Below are positions 12,366-25,590 of a DNA stretch of 64,000 bases, in pieces. Origin of the DNA: Halictus rubicundus (lineage: Eukaryota; Arthropoda; Insecta; Hymenoptera; Halictidae). Made by a program: the position numbers and the translations under genes. The stretch covers positions 4,194,220 to 4,258,219 of the forward strand of contig NC_135151.1 of NCBI RefSeq assembly GCF_050948215.1, read 5' to 3'. The first letter of the stretch is position 1, and every line of letters begins with the position of its first letter. The notes below the pieces were generated by a model that was not told the DNA's origin, did no database searches, and was given only the letters and a program-made list of their open reading frames with translations.

Positions 12366-13714
12366 CTTCTTCTTCGTATAATAAAAACAATCTCCGCTAT
12401 TTTCTACTCATTTGCTTTCATTTTGTTTGCAAGACGACGCGATGTTGACAAGAACAAAGTCGTTTGTCGGATAATAATAATTGTAGCCTGTTAGAGAAGA
12501 TTATTTAACAAGGATTTCCTTGAAACAGTCTACTTAATGTTTCATACACGTTTCTACGTACAGTATGACTCTGTAACTTGTAAGCTGTCATAGTTTGCGT
12601 CATAAAATATTTTAAACGAATGATCAACTGTTATTTAAAACAAATCTTGGCGCAGTACCTAAACTTATCCTCAAAAGTATTTTCTCGAAGAAAAAAAAAG
12701 AAAAATATTTTCCTAGTTTTGTATAATGAGTGGCATTCGTCACGTAAGGATTTTCGTTTCGAGAGATATCACCGGGCACCAAAGTATAAAACGACGAACA
12801 ACGGGGGCCAGGAATTAACATTGTACACCCAATATTATATAATTAGAGAGCGGAGTTCAATGATCGAGTACAAGCGTCGTTGACCCTTGTCCTCTGCACC
12901 GTTGCCGTAAGCATCGTTTTCCCTCCCCGGTAATTGTAACAAAGTCGAATTATTATTTTACTCTGCAGTTAATACTTGAAAGAGGGCGGCTGCAACTGCC
13001 GTCTCTTGAAGAGACACTCGAGAACCTCACTACAAACTCGATTGAAAACTTAGAAAGATTAATATTCTGGTTAATTACAAATCTTGAGGAGCGCGCGCGC
13101 GCGCAGACTATTTCCGCGATGAAACCAGGGAACTTTCTTAAGAAAAATTCCCTCTCGGTGTTTTGACAAAAAGGTGATTTCAAATGAAAACGTTGCGCAA
13201 ACGGTAAATTCCACTTTGACACACAGTCCCCTACTTAAGGGACACGATTGTCACCACCGATTCCATTTTTATGTTACAATTATTGGATTTATAATGTTCT
13301 TCTCATCGGAAACGACTGAACAATTTTCCTGGTTCAGGCTCCTGTTAGGATGAATAGCGCGCAAGATCTAAAGGATCTTTTCAATTTTATGAAAATGATC
13401 GGCTGTCGATGACCGGAAACTGATGCCAGTCAATTTTAATGGTCGGTTTAATGATAGTATTTTACTGAAACATTACAGCGAGACGGGTTCAAATAGTCGT
13501 AAAACTTTAGCTGGGAATTTATTGACCTAGCATATGTTAGTCTGCGAAGGTCATTCAATGTTATTTGTCGGTGTTTCAAGGTCACCTTCGTTAAACGATC
13601 TTGTTGTTCAGTATCGCTTATCGTATTCAAAAGGACGCTCTTGAACGGCAACGAAATGATACTAGACTAGAAAGTTGAAGAGAAATTACGACAGTAATGT
13701 CGTAAAGTTACCTA
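12366..13714. other. No gene recognised
   Basis: Nothing beyond short frames. A (GC)n-like run occurs at 13090-13105. Confidence 0.5.
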
Positions 13715-13915
13715 ACTATGATTTTCTGCATTTATGTCAAAAATGAGTAGGTGTCATTTAAAATACTAAAAATATTAGAATTTAGAAGTACTGTTTGCAA
13801 CCTGTTGAACATATTAAGAAAGAAAATAAATTTCTACTTCGCTTCGGTTTGTTGCAATTCAGGTAGAAAATTTATATTTTGTGTAAAAATAACATTTTTA
13901 TTAGCCAACGTCAGT
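13715..13915. mobile_element. Decayed GACTGCGGAT-type MITE
   Basis: It carries gattttctgcatttatg, caaaaatgagtaggtgtca and a right half with gtttgttgcaattc and aaaatttatattttgtgtaa, in the order seen at 20572-20804. The termini are too mutated to fix the ends. A similar relic with ataaaatgagtaggtgtaat lies at about 9905-10125, and a left-half fragment at 38080-38160. Confidence 0.6.
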
Positions 13916-14940
13916 TACTCTCGTTGCTCGGTAAGTTCAGCGTTAACAATTTCTCTACCGCAAAATTCCAGCGACTCGAGCTACAATAGAGACGTACCAC
14001 ACATTCCAAAATTCAGAGTAGCGCTGATAACAGATTTTGAATAATTCACAACGTTACTTGTGTGTCGCCTAAATACGGAGAGGGAAAGAGAATCGTCTCG
14101 AAAGTCCGGAGGGTGGTAGTCGAACTACCGTAGACAGTCGGCTCCGGCGATTGCTAGGCTGTCGGTGATGGTAATAGTGGCGACAGTGTCGGTGGTAGTG
14201 GTGCCGGCGGTGCTCTAGAAAGCTCGAGGAAAGGGAAGTCAAGGTGGAGCCAACTTTACAGACAGTTTCAACCACAATCCTTAAGTTCCATCGTTCCGCG
14301 GGTAGTGTAAGCCAGAACGCGCGCACCACCGTGCAAACCTAACTGCGGCTATTATTCCGAGTGGCGGTACCCCCCGCGCATCGATAGTCAATTTGCCGTC
14401 AGCTACCCCACCGGAGCATCCACGATACACGCACGGAAGATCCTGTCTCCTGCTATTTCCTGGCTCCAGGTACAGGTGATCTAACCCCGGTCCTCGATGC
14501 AACGCAACTATGTCTTCGTCTTTTTACGCGCAGAAATCTTTGAGAAACGACTTCAACCCCTCGGGGGCCGATTTGAAGGGCCATGGATCTTTTACGAACG
14601 CTTGCCGACGATTTCTGAAACGTATGAACACTGGTCTGGTATGCATAAAATCTTTTAGGAAAATCACTTTTTTTTTATCGCGATCGGGTTATCCTGGTTT
14701 ATACCTTTCGGGCTTCCATGCTGTCAGAAAAGAAATTTGTTTTCGTTTTGTGTCTGGATTTGGAAATTCATTTTTCGGAGCGTAATTAACTCCCTGCAAT
14801 TATTCACTTCCTTTAGAAGTAGAATACTATTTTATTGTTGTTGTACAATTTTCTTCTTCTTGCAAGAAATTACGAACGACAAAGTAGTTATGATCAATGT
14901 GTGAGTAAAATAAATCGTAGGGGTTAATACAGCCATGTTA
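13916..14940. other. No gene recognised
   Basis: A GGTGGTAGTGG-rich stretch occurs at 14160-14210, reading as a His-rich frame on the minus strand. No domain, start or splice logic supports a gene. Confidence 0.5.
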
Positions 14941-15335
14941 CAGTCCTAGCGTCGGAGAATACCCCGCGGTAGTGGGGATAATTTCGCGACGTTTATCATA
15001 CAGTCATCGGCGACATGTACAGGGTGTTCATTTGAAAAATTACCAGCTGAATATCTCGAAAAGTATGAAAGATATTAAAAAAGTGTAAAACTCGTGTCCA
15101 AGGATTTGGAGGGGGAAAGAGGGGGGCACTATCAGTTCTTTATTTGGGCGGCGTTTTCAAGGTCATTTGAAGGTCAACATTGTTTTTTCAAACGGAAACC
15201 TATATTTTTTATTACGGGATCTTATTGTACGTAAAAGACCAACAATTTTCGTAGGATACTTTTTTTATTCGTGCACATTTCGAGATATTCGGCTGGAAAG
15301 TTTTCAAATGAACGCCCTGTACAGAGAAATCACTG
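14941..15335. mobile_element. CAGT...ACTG MITE interrupted by a second MITE
   Basis: The outer element starts CAGTCC after a TA and ends CACTG before a TA. It includes the phrase accccgcggtagtggggata, shared with an uninterrupted copy at 24533-24691. Its interior is split at 15018-15321 by a CAGGGTGTTCA-type MITE. Confidence 0.75.
15020..15319. mobile_element. CAGGGTGTTCA MITE, 300 bp (copy 1)
   Basis: It starts CAGGGTGTTCATTTGAAAA and ends with the inverse (ttttcaaatgaacgccctg), flanked by TA on both sides. The left arm is about 85 bp while the right arm is shortened. It shares a central block (tcaaggtcatttgaaggtca, then acgtaaaagacca) with the copy at 28758-29042. The nested position gives its age relative to the host repeat. 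Confidence 0.92.
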
Positions 15336-17559
15336 TATTTTGGTATCATAAATAATTACTGAATCTTCAATTTGGTGGATTCGGATCCAAGACGATTTGA
15401 GATTGAGCACGAGACCGATATCTCCTTTTTCCCAGAGTCCGAAATTCGCACTGAGTTAATTTCTGCAGTTTAACAGACTCGAAAATTCTCGAATCCGTTG
15501 CGTTGCGTTTTCTACGAGTATCCGATCATAAATCAGGGATTTATGCGAACTTGTCGAAAACACGTTTCAAAACATATCCGGGCACCGTCTTCGGAGGATT
15601 AACTAAGAGAACCGCATCTGTACTTCGGCGAACCGCTATTCTCGCGGTAGATAGATATTGCGCACGGAACGTGTCCACGAGATTGATAATCCCCGAGAAA
15701 ATCCTCGGCGTTGGTCTCCTCGGTAACAAGGCAGCTGGGGCACTGAATCGCCTTCGGTAATTCTATCAATCTTGTTTGACTTACTTCGGCGTCGACCTTG
15801 ATCGTCGCGGAAACTAGGCTTGTCTGTCTGCCGTTTACGGTTGTATCGTGTGGTCGTTGGTCCGTGTCGTCGCCGATCGTAGCCGATCGCGTGCCTCATT
15901 TCCCCCGATTCAATTTACGGTGTGACGGAAGTGCATAAGTGAATTTGCTCCCATCCAGTCGGCCCCGTAATATTTTCCGGCGATCAGACCGAGCGGCGTT
16001 CGCGACGTGTAAATGTACTCGCAGAGAGATTCGGTAAAAAAAAAAAAGAGAAAATTAAAGAATTGGGAAATAGATCGAGCCCGAAAGCGTTAATTTTACA
16101 ACGCTAAGTCTGTTCGCAACCCTTACGGAAATGTTGCTAGGCACCGTCTTTGTGTCAAATTTAATCGAGTGTGTACTGGGTGTTCCCTTTGAAAGTTCGC
16201 ACGCAAAATATAGGCAAAATGTGTCGAATGAAACTTGCTTTTTGTTTATATGGAACTGTTTTTGTTTAGCTCTGGTTTGTAGCCCATTCAATGACGAATT
16301 TAATGACCTACATGGTGTTTGGAGGTCATTCAAGGTTATTCTTGTTTCAGAGTCACCTGCTTAAACGTTCTTGAAGTTGTTTGTGTAGAATTCGTGCACG
16401 GAAGTGTCTTTATGATTTTCATAATTGCACAATGATGTGTTGACCGTGATAGGCAGGATTTGAAACATGATGCGTTACCATCACGCTACGCTGTCACTTT
16501 TGACCGTGGTGGGGTTTAGTGTTAAATGGGAGTCGGTATGGAATTTTAATGATACAGATTTTAGGAAACGAAATATTAGTCTTGTGCTCTGTTAGAAAAT
16601 TTTAACGAGCACAGTTTTACTAGGAAAATTGAGTTGCGGGTTTTTACACCGCGGTCTTCGATTCGTTCTTCGATACAATACACAATGGGGAAATATGTAT
16701 AGGTATTTGGTTGAATGGAGAGTTCCATGTAGCGAGATAATGATCTGACTTTCGAACAATCGTAATTAACCTGATTTTATTCGAATATCTTTGGTTGGCT
16801 AAATTCACTGTGCATCGTAGAGGATATTCGTGTATCTCATTTCTTTTTTCAATTCTTCATCAATTTTAGATTTTTATTCAAACAGAAGGAGGTTTATTTT
16901 TTAAATGAGATTTATTTTTTAATTGCTTTTGCGCTTTTATGCTCGAGTGCTATTGAAGCAACACTCTAGATCAGTATCTCGAGCGTATGTCCGTAAAGCA
17001 CAAGTAAAACGAATTTTTAACTGTTTTACCACCAATGTTCATGTTGTATAGAATGTATATTGTATACTATGCACAATAGATATTGTTACAAGTGAAGAAC
17101 AAAAGCACCGTGCATCAATGAACTAGAAGGGACTTTTGAAGGATTCCACCATTGTTGAAAAATAGTTCAAATTTGAATTTTGGAAACGCGAATCGACGAG
17201 ACAAGCCGCGAAGTATTTTGAACGATTTTGTTATAATTCTACAAAAATGCATGAAAATGGTTAAACATTGATGCCAGTACGTTAAGCACTCTTTGAAACA
17301 GAATAATTGATTAAAAATTGAATCAAACGACGTGAGACACTAAAAAGCTAGGAAAGGATGAAATCCACTACACAGACGATGCGTAAAGAAAATTTTGGAA
17401 AATTACAATTTATAAAAAATTCACAAAAATAAGGAATAAGATTTTCTGTACAACTTTTTAATCTGGATCTGTAATGAAAATGTTAAGAATACGTTTCTTA
17501 GATTCATATCAACTATAATGAGCTGCGAACGATTAAAAATTACGAAAGTCTTATCAATT
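15336..17559. other. No gene; one MITE-like fragment
   Basis: At about 16173-16365 actgggtgttccctttgaaa and ggtcattcaaggttattctt resemble an end and a core of the CAGGGTG MITEs, but no second end is found. The remainder is unassigned. Confidence 0.45.
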
Positions 17560-18115
17560 CTCTCGAATTGAATTTCTAGTCGATAAGAATGAAATATAAT
17601 TTTCTTTAGCCAACTGGTACGCATCGTCTAGAAACAATCACGAACAATTGAAATGTTCACTATTCAACATTAAAAGGCAAGGGGTTAAAGAGACTCGCAT
17701 AAATATTTTTCATTTCAATTTCTAGTCGACCAACATAAAAATACAATTTTCATTGTCCAGCTGCTGTTTCACAAGACAGTATGCATCGTCTATTTCATTA
17801 TTCAACATTAAAAGTAGTTAAAGAAAAAAACTCGCAACCAATTCTTTTCCAAATTGAATTTGCAGGCGGCCAGCATAAAAATATAATTTTTTTTTAGCCA
17901 ACAGCCATCTCACAGCCTAGTGTGCATCGCCTAGAAATGATCATGAAAGACTGAGATTTCTCTCTATTCAAGGTTGCACAACAAGTTGTTAAAAAGACTC
18001 GCGGCAATTCTTTAGAATTCAATTTGCGCTCGGCCGGCATAAAAATATAATTTTCTGTACGGAGAGCAGCCATCTCATCCGAGAACAGTATGCATCGCCT
18101 GAAAATAAAATTCGG
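17560..18115. repeat. Decayed tandem repeat, about 4 units of 135-165 bp
   Basis: The phrase agcataaaaatataattttt and a companion atgcatcgtctagaaa recur at about 17590, 17735, 17872 and 18037, each followed by attcaacattaaaag or a derivative and by agactcgca. The units differ by many substitutions and indels, so the array is old. No gene. Confidence 0.7.
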
Positions 18116-19899
18116 TTAGGTGAGTTGAACGTTGACACGGGCGAACGTGCCTCGCCTGTAGTATTTGGATTTCACGGCGAGATCTCGCGACAGTTTCGAA
18201 ACCGAGGCCATAGCAAGCGCGCGGGGGTGTTTAACGACGAGCGTGTAAGCACGCCGGCGGTCAAGATGCAAGATGCAACACACCGGGTCAGGGGCGGAGG
18301 GGAAGTGCAACTCGCGCGGGTTGCATCGGTGCGGCATCTCGCGCGCAACCCCCTAATCTTGCTCGCCTCGGGTCTCTCGCGATGTTTCTCGCAGATTCAA
18401 TTATGACACTGGGTCGCCGAAGCTGCTGCGGCGAATACGTAGCGAAATACTCTCGCAAATTCCTCGGCAGCTCGGAGATCCTTCGGTTCTACGGGAACCG
18501 GAAGTTATCCCGTCGCCACCGAGAAGCTTGCGGTCCGTTACCCGAGGATCGGTCCGAGGATGAAAATATTTGCGCGACGAACGGAAATCTGATGGGACGA
18601 CTCGAGACACCAACGCACAGTGTCGCGAATGGCCATTTTAGGTGGGAAAAAGTCATGTCTGGAAATAGATTATATACCCATAATAATTCATTTAATATCG
18701 TTTATATTTGTTCTAAAGAAAATTATGCCAGAGCAATAAATATGAATTTTTAAGCTTCTATGCACGATATTCTATATTAACATAAGTAAATATTTACATG
18801 AATGTTCATAAAGTTCGTTAATAAAGTTCTTTACAATCATTTTTAGAGATTTTTTAAGTACCAATTTTCTATGCCGGTTAGTTGACTTTAACAGAGCAGA
18901 ACTAGAAAGTCTCAAAAGATCCCATCTTGAAATTTTTATTGCATTAAGTTCAAACTATATAGAAGGGATTCTGACAAAAATCAGCTGCAAATATCTGCTA
19001 ACCTGCCTGTCACAATTTTTCCTTTGCGGCGAGAACGCCTTGCGAATCTGCGAGGACGTTTTCGCTGTTTCCTCCACAATTCGTGTGATTTCTGGTTTTA
19101 ATTGGGAGATGCGTAAAGCATGACTTCGAAAATGTACGTCTATTTCGTTTCAGTTTGATTTGATCAATTTAGAAACATTTTTGTGGAAATGAAGGCGAAA
19201 CTTTAATATTTCTCATTAATCATACCGGGTAATTGAAGTAACCCCATATGATCTTATTATTCCGTTCCATGATTTGCAGAGGCAGACAAATTTGATTTCA
19301 CATTTATGTGTAAATGCTCTCATAAATTATTTGGTGAAATAATATCGGAAGAATGATCAAGGAACATGTGAAATGTCATCGAAATATAAAATTGCTTTTT
19401 ACGGTATTTAAGATTAACAAGATTTATTTCAAGCTATTATTTTTCATTTCTGTTCCAAGCAAAACGTGACCCAGGCTGTTTGATATCATTTTCAGGATAA
19501 ATATTAAAGTTCATGCATACGAAACTGCCGTTTCGCAGTAGAGAGAAGCTTGCATAAAAATATTTTCAGGCTTTTTTCGCCGGTTTTATTTCTTCAAAAT
19601 AATTTCCATTACTCTCAGCATGTATTTTTTCAACGAAGGGACGAAATGAAGAGTCTGTATACCCGTTGGAAATTTTGTTCTTCTATTTTGTATAAAAAAT
19701 TTACAAAAGTAATTCATTATTTTCCTCCTATAGTAATTTTTGCGCCAATTTAGCAAACGAGCAAAGAATTAAATTGAAAAACGGAGAAACAATGTGAGAT
19801 AATCATGTCAAGCATATATTTTACGCTACATTCATTTGATAATTTGTTTCCAAAGAAAATACAAAAATGATGGATTCATTGTCCTTATAAATAATTCAA
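18116..19899. other. No gene recognised
   Basis: 18116-18620 is GC-rich with overlapping frames on both strands (93 and 123 codons on +, 73 and 70 on -) and no family resemblance. After 18650 the sequence is AT-rich and featureless. Confidence 0.5.
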
Positions 19900-20530
19900 A
19901 CATGTCAATGCAAATATAAATTACCATTAATTCGATAGTCTAAGATTGAGATCGACAGGAACTGTCTCCAAAGATATTGGATTCGTTCCAGGACACATCT
20001 AATAAATAAACCAAAAATTTACCTACAAATATAGATTGCCACTAACCACAATTATCGCAGTCTTACTGACCTATGTTAACATAAATATTTAATTCGAAAC
20101 GAAATCGACAGAAAATGTGGCTACAAATAGAGGATCTGTTCTGGATCCGCCTAATAAAGAAACCAGAACACACAAATGCAGTTTGTCAGTAATTGAAACA
20201 ATAACCGTAGCTTTGCCAACTCGTAATAATTCAGGTGCTCAATTCTAAACTGAACGCCAAAGTCCAACCACAACAGCAATTAAGGATGAAAGTAGATAGC
20301 AAACGTGGCTGAAAATAGTGTACACGTTGAAGATGCAGAGTTAATCAATAAACGAGACACGTGTACACAAACATAGATCATCATCAACTACAGGAGATCG
20401 GGAGCTTCATCGACTCATATTTATTTGACACTTCGATTTCAAGCAGAATGCAAAACTCCATATTGTTCAGCAATCGAAGAGAAAACTAGACAGCAGACGT
20501 CTCCAAAAATAATAAAATCATTAATTGGAT
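19900..20530. repeat. Highly decayed tandem repeat, about 4-5 units of about 150 bp
   Basis: Recurrent phrases such as 'gacaggaactgtctccaaaga', 'gacagaaaatgtggctacaaa' and 'gatagcaaacgtggctgaaaa' are followed by ctaataaa-like words and by acaaatatagat or acaaacatagat. The similarity suggests an ancient array next to the MITE at 20572. By-eye alignment only. Confidence 0.5.
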
Positions 20531-20571
20531 CAATTAGCATACTCTCAGCCCCTATTACCCTCCGATCACTA

Positions 20572-20804
20572 GACTGTGGATTATCTGCATTTAGGGCAAA
20601 AATGGGTAGGTGCAATTTGAAGGTGTACGAAGACGGAAAGAATTAAAATTTTTATTAATCTTAGCATTATTATTTTATTTTAATATCATTTAGCATGTGT
20701 TATTTTTATCTTTTCGAAGTTATCAAAGAAGGAAAGAAACTACACGGTTTCAACTTCTTGCAATTGGTGTATGCAATTTTTATTTCGCATAAAGATTCGC
20801 AGTG
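20572..20804. mobile_element. GACTGCGGAT-type MITE, 233 bp
   Basis: It starts GACTGTGGAT and ends aagattcgcagtg, with TA on both sides. It carries the family phrase caaaaatgggtaggtgcaat on the left and gcaatttttatttcgcataa on the right. Confidence 0.8.
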
Positions 20805-21815
20805 TAACCATCGCGTTCCAAATAAAATGAAAATCCTCTGGAACCGCATTCATTCCCAACATGGGGGCTTAAGGAATCTTCTAATTTCCCTCGATCCCGT
20901 CGGACTCGAACGATCACGTTAATCGTTCCTTTCTCTGACAGAAACCGGGTTGAACGTTGAAACGATCAATTTAAACGCGGCTCGTCGCGATATCTCGTCA
21001 AAAATGAAATATTATCGCGTCCGGGCTATTAGTTTACGGCAGGGTCGTATGGTAACGTAGATGAAGATAAAATTGCTTTCGAGTGGCCCTTACGGATCGA
21101 GGGTCGCGGCCGGAAAATTTAATAAAGCGAGCATTTTCTCTGTGGAAGTTAGGCGAGCGCGCGGTGGGCGCGCGCACCCTTTTCGGCCGGAACGCTCTCT
21201 GCCTCTCGCTCTCTGCCCCGCTCTCCGCCTCGCCGATGCTAATTAGTAGTTCCCGCGCGAAGAGACATGGTACGAGCCTGTGAAAAATCTCACCGACCCG
21301 CATCGACGCGCGTCCCGTTTCGTTAACGAGCCAGGTGGACAGCTACGCGGCCGTCCGTTTCCCAGAATGCAACAGTTCCGAGTTTGATCCGTGAATGGGC
21401 CGATGCACAATCTAGACCCCTACGCCCCCGGGTAAAATAACAAATTATTTCTAGACGGGTCCGGGATCTACCCTCCGAAGACGCAAGCTTTGATCCTGGG
21501 TCTGTTCGACCCAACTTCGGCTGCGAGTCCTATAGGACGGGTTGTAGAATAAATTTGATTTATTTTTGCAACGGCGGACTGTTTGGTTTGACGGAGTTCG
21601 TTCTAGCACGCTTCGGCGATTTTGGGATGCTCGGAGTTGAAGCGATTACGCAAAATGGAAATTGGATGTTTCACTACTTTTGCAAATTTTTTATGCTGTT
21701 TTTTTTTTAGCCGTGTTTTTCACAGTTTCATTGCTACGCCAGAAGCTTATAAAAGACAACACGAGATCGGAAGAACTTCAATAATTTCAATAGAAGAATT
21801 CCTTCAGAATTTTAG
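20805..21815. other. No gene recognised
   Basis: A GC-rich block occurs at 21090-21540. Several frames of 60-90 codons overlap on both strands, and none looks real. Confidence 0.5.
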
Positions 21816-22059
21816 CCCTTTGCACTCGAAGCTATTTTAACACCGAAACGAAACATTTCTTCCGATCTAGAATTTTTTCCTTCTATATATATATACTTTT
21901 CCATGTTATACATACAAAAATGGTGCAATTTGTTCGTACAATAGTGCAGTGTTTAGAGATTTATTAGATACAAACAAATTTAATAATGTAAAAAATATTT
22001 TGAATAATGATACAGCAATTTCTAGTGGCGCCTTACAGTCGCCATTCGAGTGCTAAGGG
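21816..22059. mobile_element. piggyBac-type MITE, 244 bp (copy 2, inverted)
   Basis: This has the same family interior as 8449-8683 but in the opposite orientation. It starts CCCTTTGCACTCGA and ends TCGAGTGCTAAGGG, followed by an exact TTAA (22060-22063). The left target has decayed to TTAG. It contains a short TA run (21884-21893). No reading frame. Confidence 0.87.
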
Positions 22060-22543
22060 TTAATATCTTTATCGTCGTGTTTGGCAATTAATTTCACGAG
22101 AACAATTGAACCTGCTAAACTGAAATTTTGCATGTACATTTGTACGCATTTGAGGTGATAGTACACATTTTTACAAAACGCTCTCTTAAAAATTTGTGTC
22201 ACCGTTTCAAACGTTTGTAAATACACGTCGAACGAGGATTCTTGACGTGTCTGACAAACGGTCGCTGTTTCTACTTGGAGGAGTCTACTGGAGTTGAAAG
22301 TAGAAGCCATCTACATATTTTGAGAAGATTACTGCCTTTGGGTCTTGGTTTATGTGAAGTTTAAGTGAAAAAAAAATATGAAATGAATCGTACAATTCAT
22401 TAAACATGAATGCTACGAATTAATCAACTCACCTAATGTATATAAAGCAAAATTGAGTGAAGAGAAAGATCTGAAGAGAAGCGCGAGCAGATATTTTTAA
22501 TAAAAAATAAAAAATAAAAGTAGAATACCAAAAATTAGATATA

Positions 22544-22942
22544 CAGGGTCATCCGTTTTTAAACGGCCAAACGTGAACCAGCTATAGAGGACCCCAAATG
22601 GAACAACTTTCACCCCTAACACTGTTTTTGATTCGAAGTTATTTCATTCAGTCTCCACGGCGTGCCCCATGCCAAAAAACCAAGGTCCAAAGGTCATACA
22701 AAAAAGTTGACTTAATAAAAAAGATGCCTCTATTTATTTTAAACCAAACAAAGGAAAAATCATCAAGATACATAATTGCAGTCCTAATATATTTAATCTT
22801 AAGTGAACGCAAAAAATGACGGGTTTTTGCAATTATCTAAAAATCAAGACCGAATCAAAAAAAGTGTTAGGGGTGAAAGTTGCTTCATTCGGGGTCCTCT
22901 ATAGCTGGTTGACGTTTGGCCGTTTAAAAACGGATGACCCTG
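22544..22942. mobile_element. CAGGGTCATCCG MITE, 399 bp, long arms
   Basis: The left arm (CAGGGTCATCCGTTTTTAAA...) and its inverse at the right end match for about 85 bp, through accagctatagaggacccc and gtgttaggggtgaaag. TA lies on both sides. The centre carries only a chance frame (MEQLSPLTLFLIRSYF...). No transposase. Confidence 0.93.
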
Positions 22943-23961
22943 TATAGATATATAACGAAAAAGTAGATATCTTTTCCTATTATTTTCTCATTCTAATGGG
23001 AAAAAATTGAATCAAGACAACAATTGATTAAATACAACCACTACGAATTAATGAACTCGCCTAATACATATAAGCAAAATTGAGTGCAGTGAAGCACGAT
23101 ATCGGTAAATAAGACGTTCGGATAAATCGCGCCCACTGTTCCCTATGATCACGTTCTCAGTCTCGTGCGGCGTGACTGTAACGATCACACTCCAACGATA
23201 AATCCTCGACCTACACAGTTTTCCTTTCGTTAAAGAATTTTTGCTTGCACGTCGAAGTTGGAACGTGGTGGTCCTACCACGGGACGGTTATAAATTGTAC
23301 CGTTCGACCGTCGATCGTTCACGTGTCCAGCACTCGACGGCGGTCGAAAAGTCTCGGCCGACGACTTTATCATCGATTAAAACGGCTGGTCCGCGCGTTA
23401 AAAGCTCCGGCCCGGCTTCTCTCCGAGCGAGCGTGTCCGGAACGCTTGAAATTCCGCGCGAGGATCTCGTAAAACTTTCTATAAGCCATTAGGGGGTCAA
23501 TGCGGGGGGACGGAAAAAAAAAGTTTACGTCGTATGACGCGCGGAATTGTTCGTGGCCGCGGTTAGCACGCGAATTCGATTCTCCTATGCTTTACTGGGC
23601 TTTAAAGATCCTGCTTCTTGGCGGGACAGGCCACCCAGGAAATATTGGACTGGGAGGAACATGAATTCCTGAATGGAGTCCCGACGATTCCTAAACAGGA
23701 GGTGCAAAATTATAAATAATGCTCGTTTCGATTTTCCATATTTAAGATGTACAGTGAATTTTCGATATACAGTGTGTTCCATGAACAATTGCGTTTCTCT
23801 TACATTCTCCATAAATTAGAAACGTCTCTAATTGTTCTTCGAATGAAAATGTCATATTGACTATCTTATGTTCACTAATTGAGAAACCGACTGACACTGA
23901 GAGATGTCGAAAGCCTACTAATGTTTACATTTGACGTAGTGAGTGTTGTTGTGTGTGTTGT

Positions 23962-24013
<52 letters not shown>

Positions 24014-24532
24014 ATAAATTCTATAATATTGCCAGAATACACTGTATCGTTCGGAGGTCGATCAGAGAAGAAGTAAGAACACAAACAAAAACACGTACGC
24101 ACGTTAGCGTGCTCGCAGGAATACATAAACATTTAATAACGTATGACAACAGATGTCGCGATTATGCTATTTCCGAAGATTCCTACAGTGAGCATATCCT
24201 TGAATACGTTCCATAATGAATGTAATAGAATGCAAACAGTCAAATATCTCAGCAACGGTAAGTTTTAGGATAAATACACTTTAGTACTTTTATACTCAGA
24301 ATGCGCCGATCTGTCGAAATCGAGCATCAAAAATTGGACATTCCGTTTAAAAAAACAAAGGTGCCCTGTATATCTTCTTCACTTGCAAGAACATCGTTTA
24401 TACCATGTTATGTGGTTTCTTAAACCCAACAACTTCTGTAAGTAACATTTTCTCGTATTGTTTGAAATAACCAAGATATTCAAGTAGTCAGAGTACGTGG
24501 GATACACTGTATGTCAACAACACGAATCTTGC
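22943..24532. other. No gene; possible solitary MITE ends
   Basis: tacagtgtgttccatgaac at 23768 and aggtgccctgtatatc at 24357 face each other like the ends of a CAGGG-type element about 600 bp long, but the arms do not pair further. The AT microsatellite lies between them. Confidence 0.4.
23964..24010. repeat. (AT)n microsatellite
   Basis: About 23 AT units, after a short TGTTGTG-rich lead. The poly-IY frames on both strands are by-products. Confidence 0.98.
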
Positions 24533-24691
24533 CAGTGTCATGTATCGTCCAGGAAACATACCCAAGCCGTGTTATGCCGTCCGAGGGCTCTCGTGCTTCG
24601 TGGTCCCTCACTGGGTACACCCCGCGGTAGTGGGGATAATTTTGCGACGTTTTTCATCCAAGCCTTGGCGACATATACAGAGAAATCACTG
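24533..24691. mobile_element. CAGTG...CACTG MITE, empty-site copy
   Basis: It shares accccgcggtagtggggata, ttttgcgacgttttt and gcgacatatacagagaaatc with 14941-15335 but lacks the inserted 300-bp MITE. The right boundary at CACTG is clear and the left one (CAGTGTCATG) is tentative. Confidence 0.7.
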
Positions 24692-24733
24692 TACAATGAT
24701 TTTGCGGTTTGGAATAAGTTCAAGTAATAACTA

Positions 24734-24924
24734 GACAGCGGATCTTCATGCGAAATGAAAATGATCTAACTTGATTGCAAGGAACGGAAGCTGAATGACA
24801 ATGCGTTTCTTCTTGAAATATTTTCGATGAGTCCAAAATGATATAACAATATTGTTAGATTTTTAAAATGATCCTACATTTTTCATCTATTCATTTTTAT
24901 AGTAAACGCGTCAGATCCGCAGTC
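24734..24924. mobile_element. GACTGCGGAT-type MITE, 191 bp
   Basis: The ends are GACAGCGGATCTTCATGCG and the inverse of GACTGCGGATCTG. TA is on the left only. The interior has ttgattgcaaggaac and, inverted, the aaaaatgaatagatg phrase shared with other copies. Confidence 0.8.
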
Positions 24925-25292
24925 TTTGCCGATACACGGTCCCGGGACAATTGCGTATCATCTCGGCAAGAATATTCATCGAGCTTTAGCGGATCGGGAA
25001 TCGAAGTGGTCTTGAAGCTTGCCTGCCGGCGCCGTCTAATTACCGAACTTTCCATTATTAATTTGGACGCTGCCCGTTAATCATGAACGAATCGCAACGT
25101 TGCGCAGTAGAATGGGCTACAGATGCGCGTAGCGCGCGCGCGCGCTCTCTCGAACCGGCTCGGGTCCGGTTTCACCGGTGGATTCTCTGCGATTACGGTG
25201 CGCGAAGACAAAAGCGACGTTGGCTCGAATTCGCGGTGGATTAAATAGCGCGGATCCGGTGCGCCCTTTACCTTTCCCGCGCAATAACGATA

Positions 25293-25340
25293 GAGGGAGA
25301 GACAGATAGAGGGAGGGAGAGATAGAGAGAGAGAGAGAAA
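25293..25340. repeat. GA-rich microsatellite, with a second at 25557-25590
   Basis: Imperfect (GA)n broken by gata and ggga. A similar stretch of about 17 units begins 220 bp downstream. Confidence 0.9.
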
Positions 25341-25557
25341 GCCCCGTACTTGTTCCATGTGCCCGCCCTGTACCCAGGGCCGTCTACTTATCGGATTCGG
25401 CTCCGAACTCCGGGAAGTTGTTGCTCCCCGGTCCTCGGACTCGTCGATAGTCGATCCCCGGGCATTTGCCTGCTTTTCGGCGCGTTAACGAGTACGAGAA
25501 AGCGAGAACCGCTCGCCGTAAAAGGAACTGCGAAAGGAAATGCAGATAGAGAATAGG

Positions 25558-25590
<33 letters not shown>

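Noticed and set aside
23875..24216. Frames with alternating Ile-Tyr
   Set aside because: Read-through of an (AT)n microsatellite.
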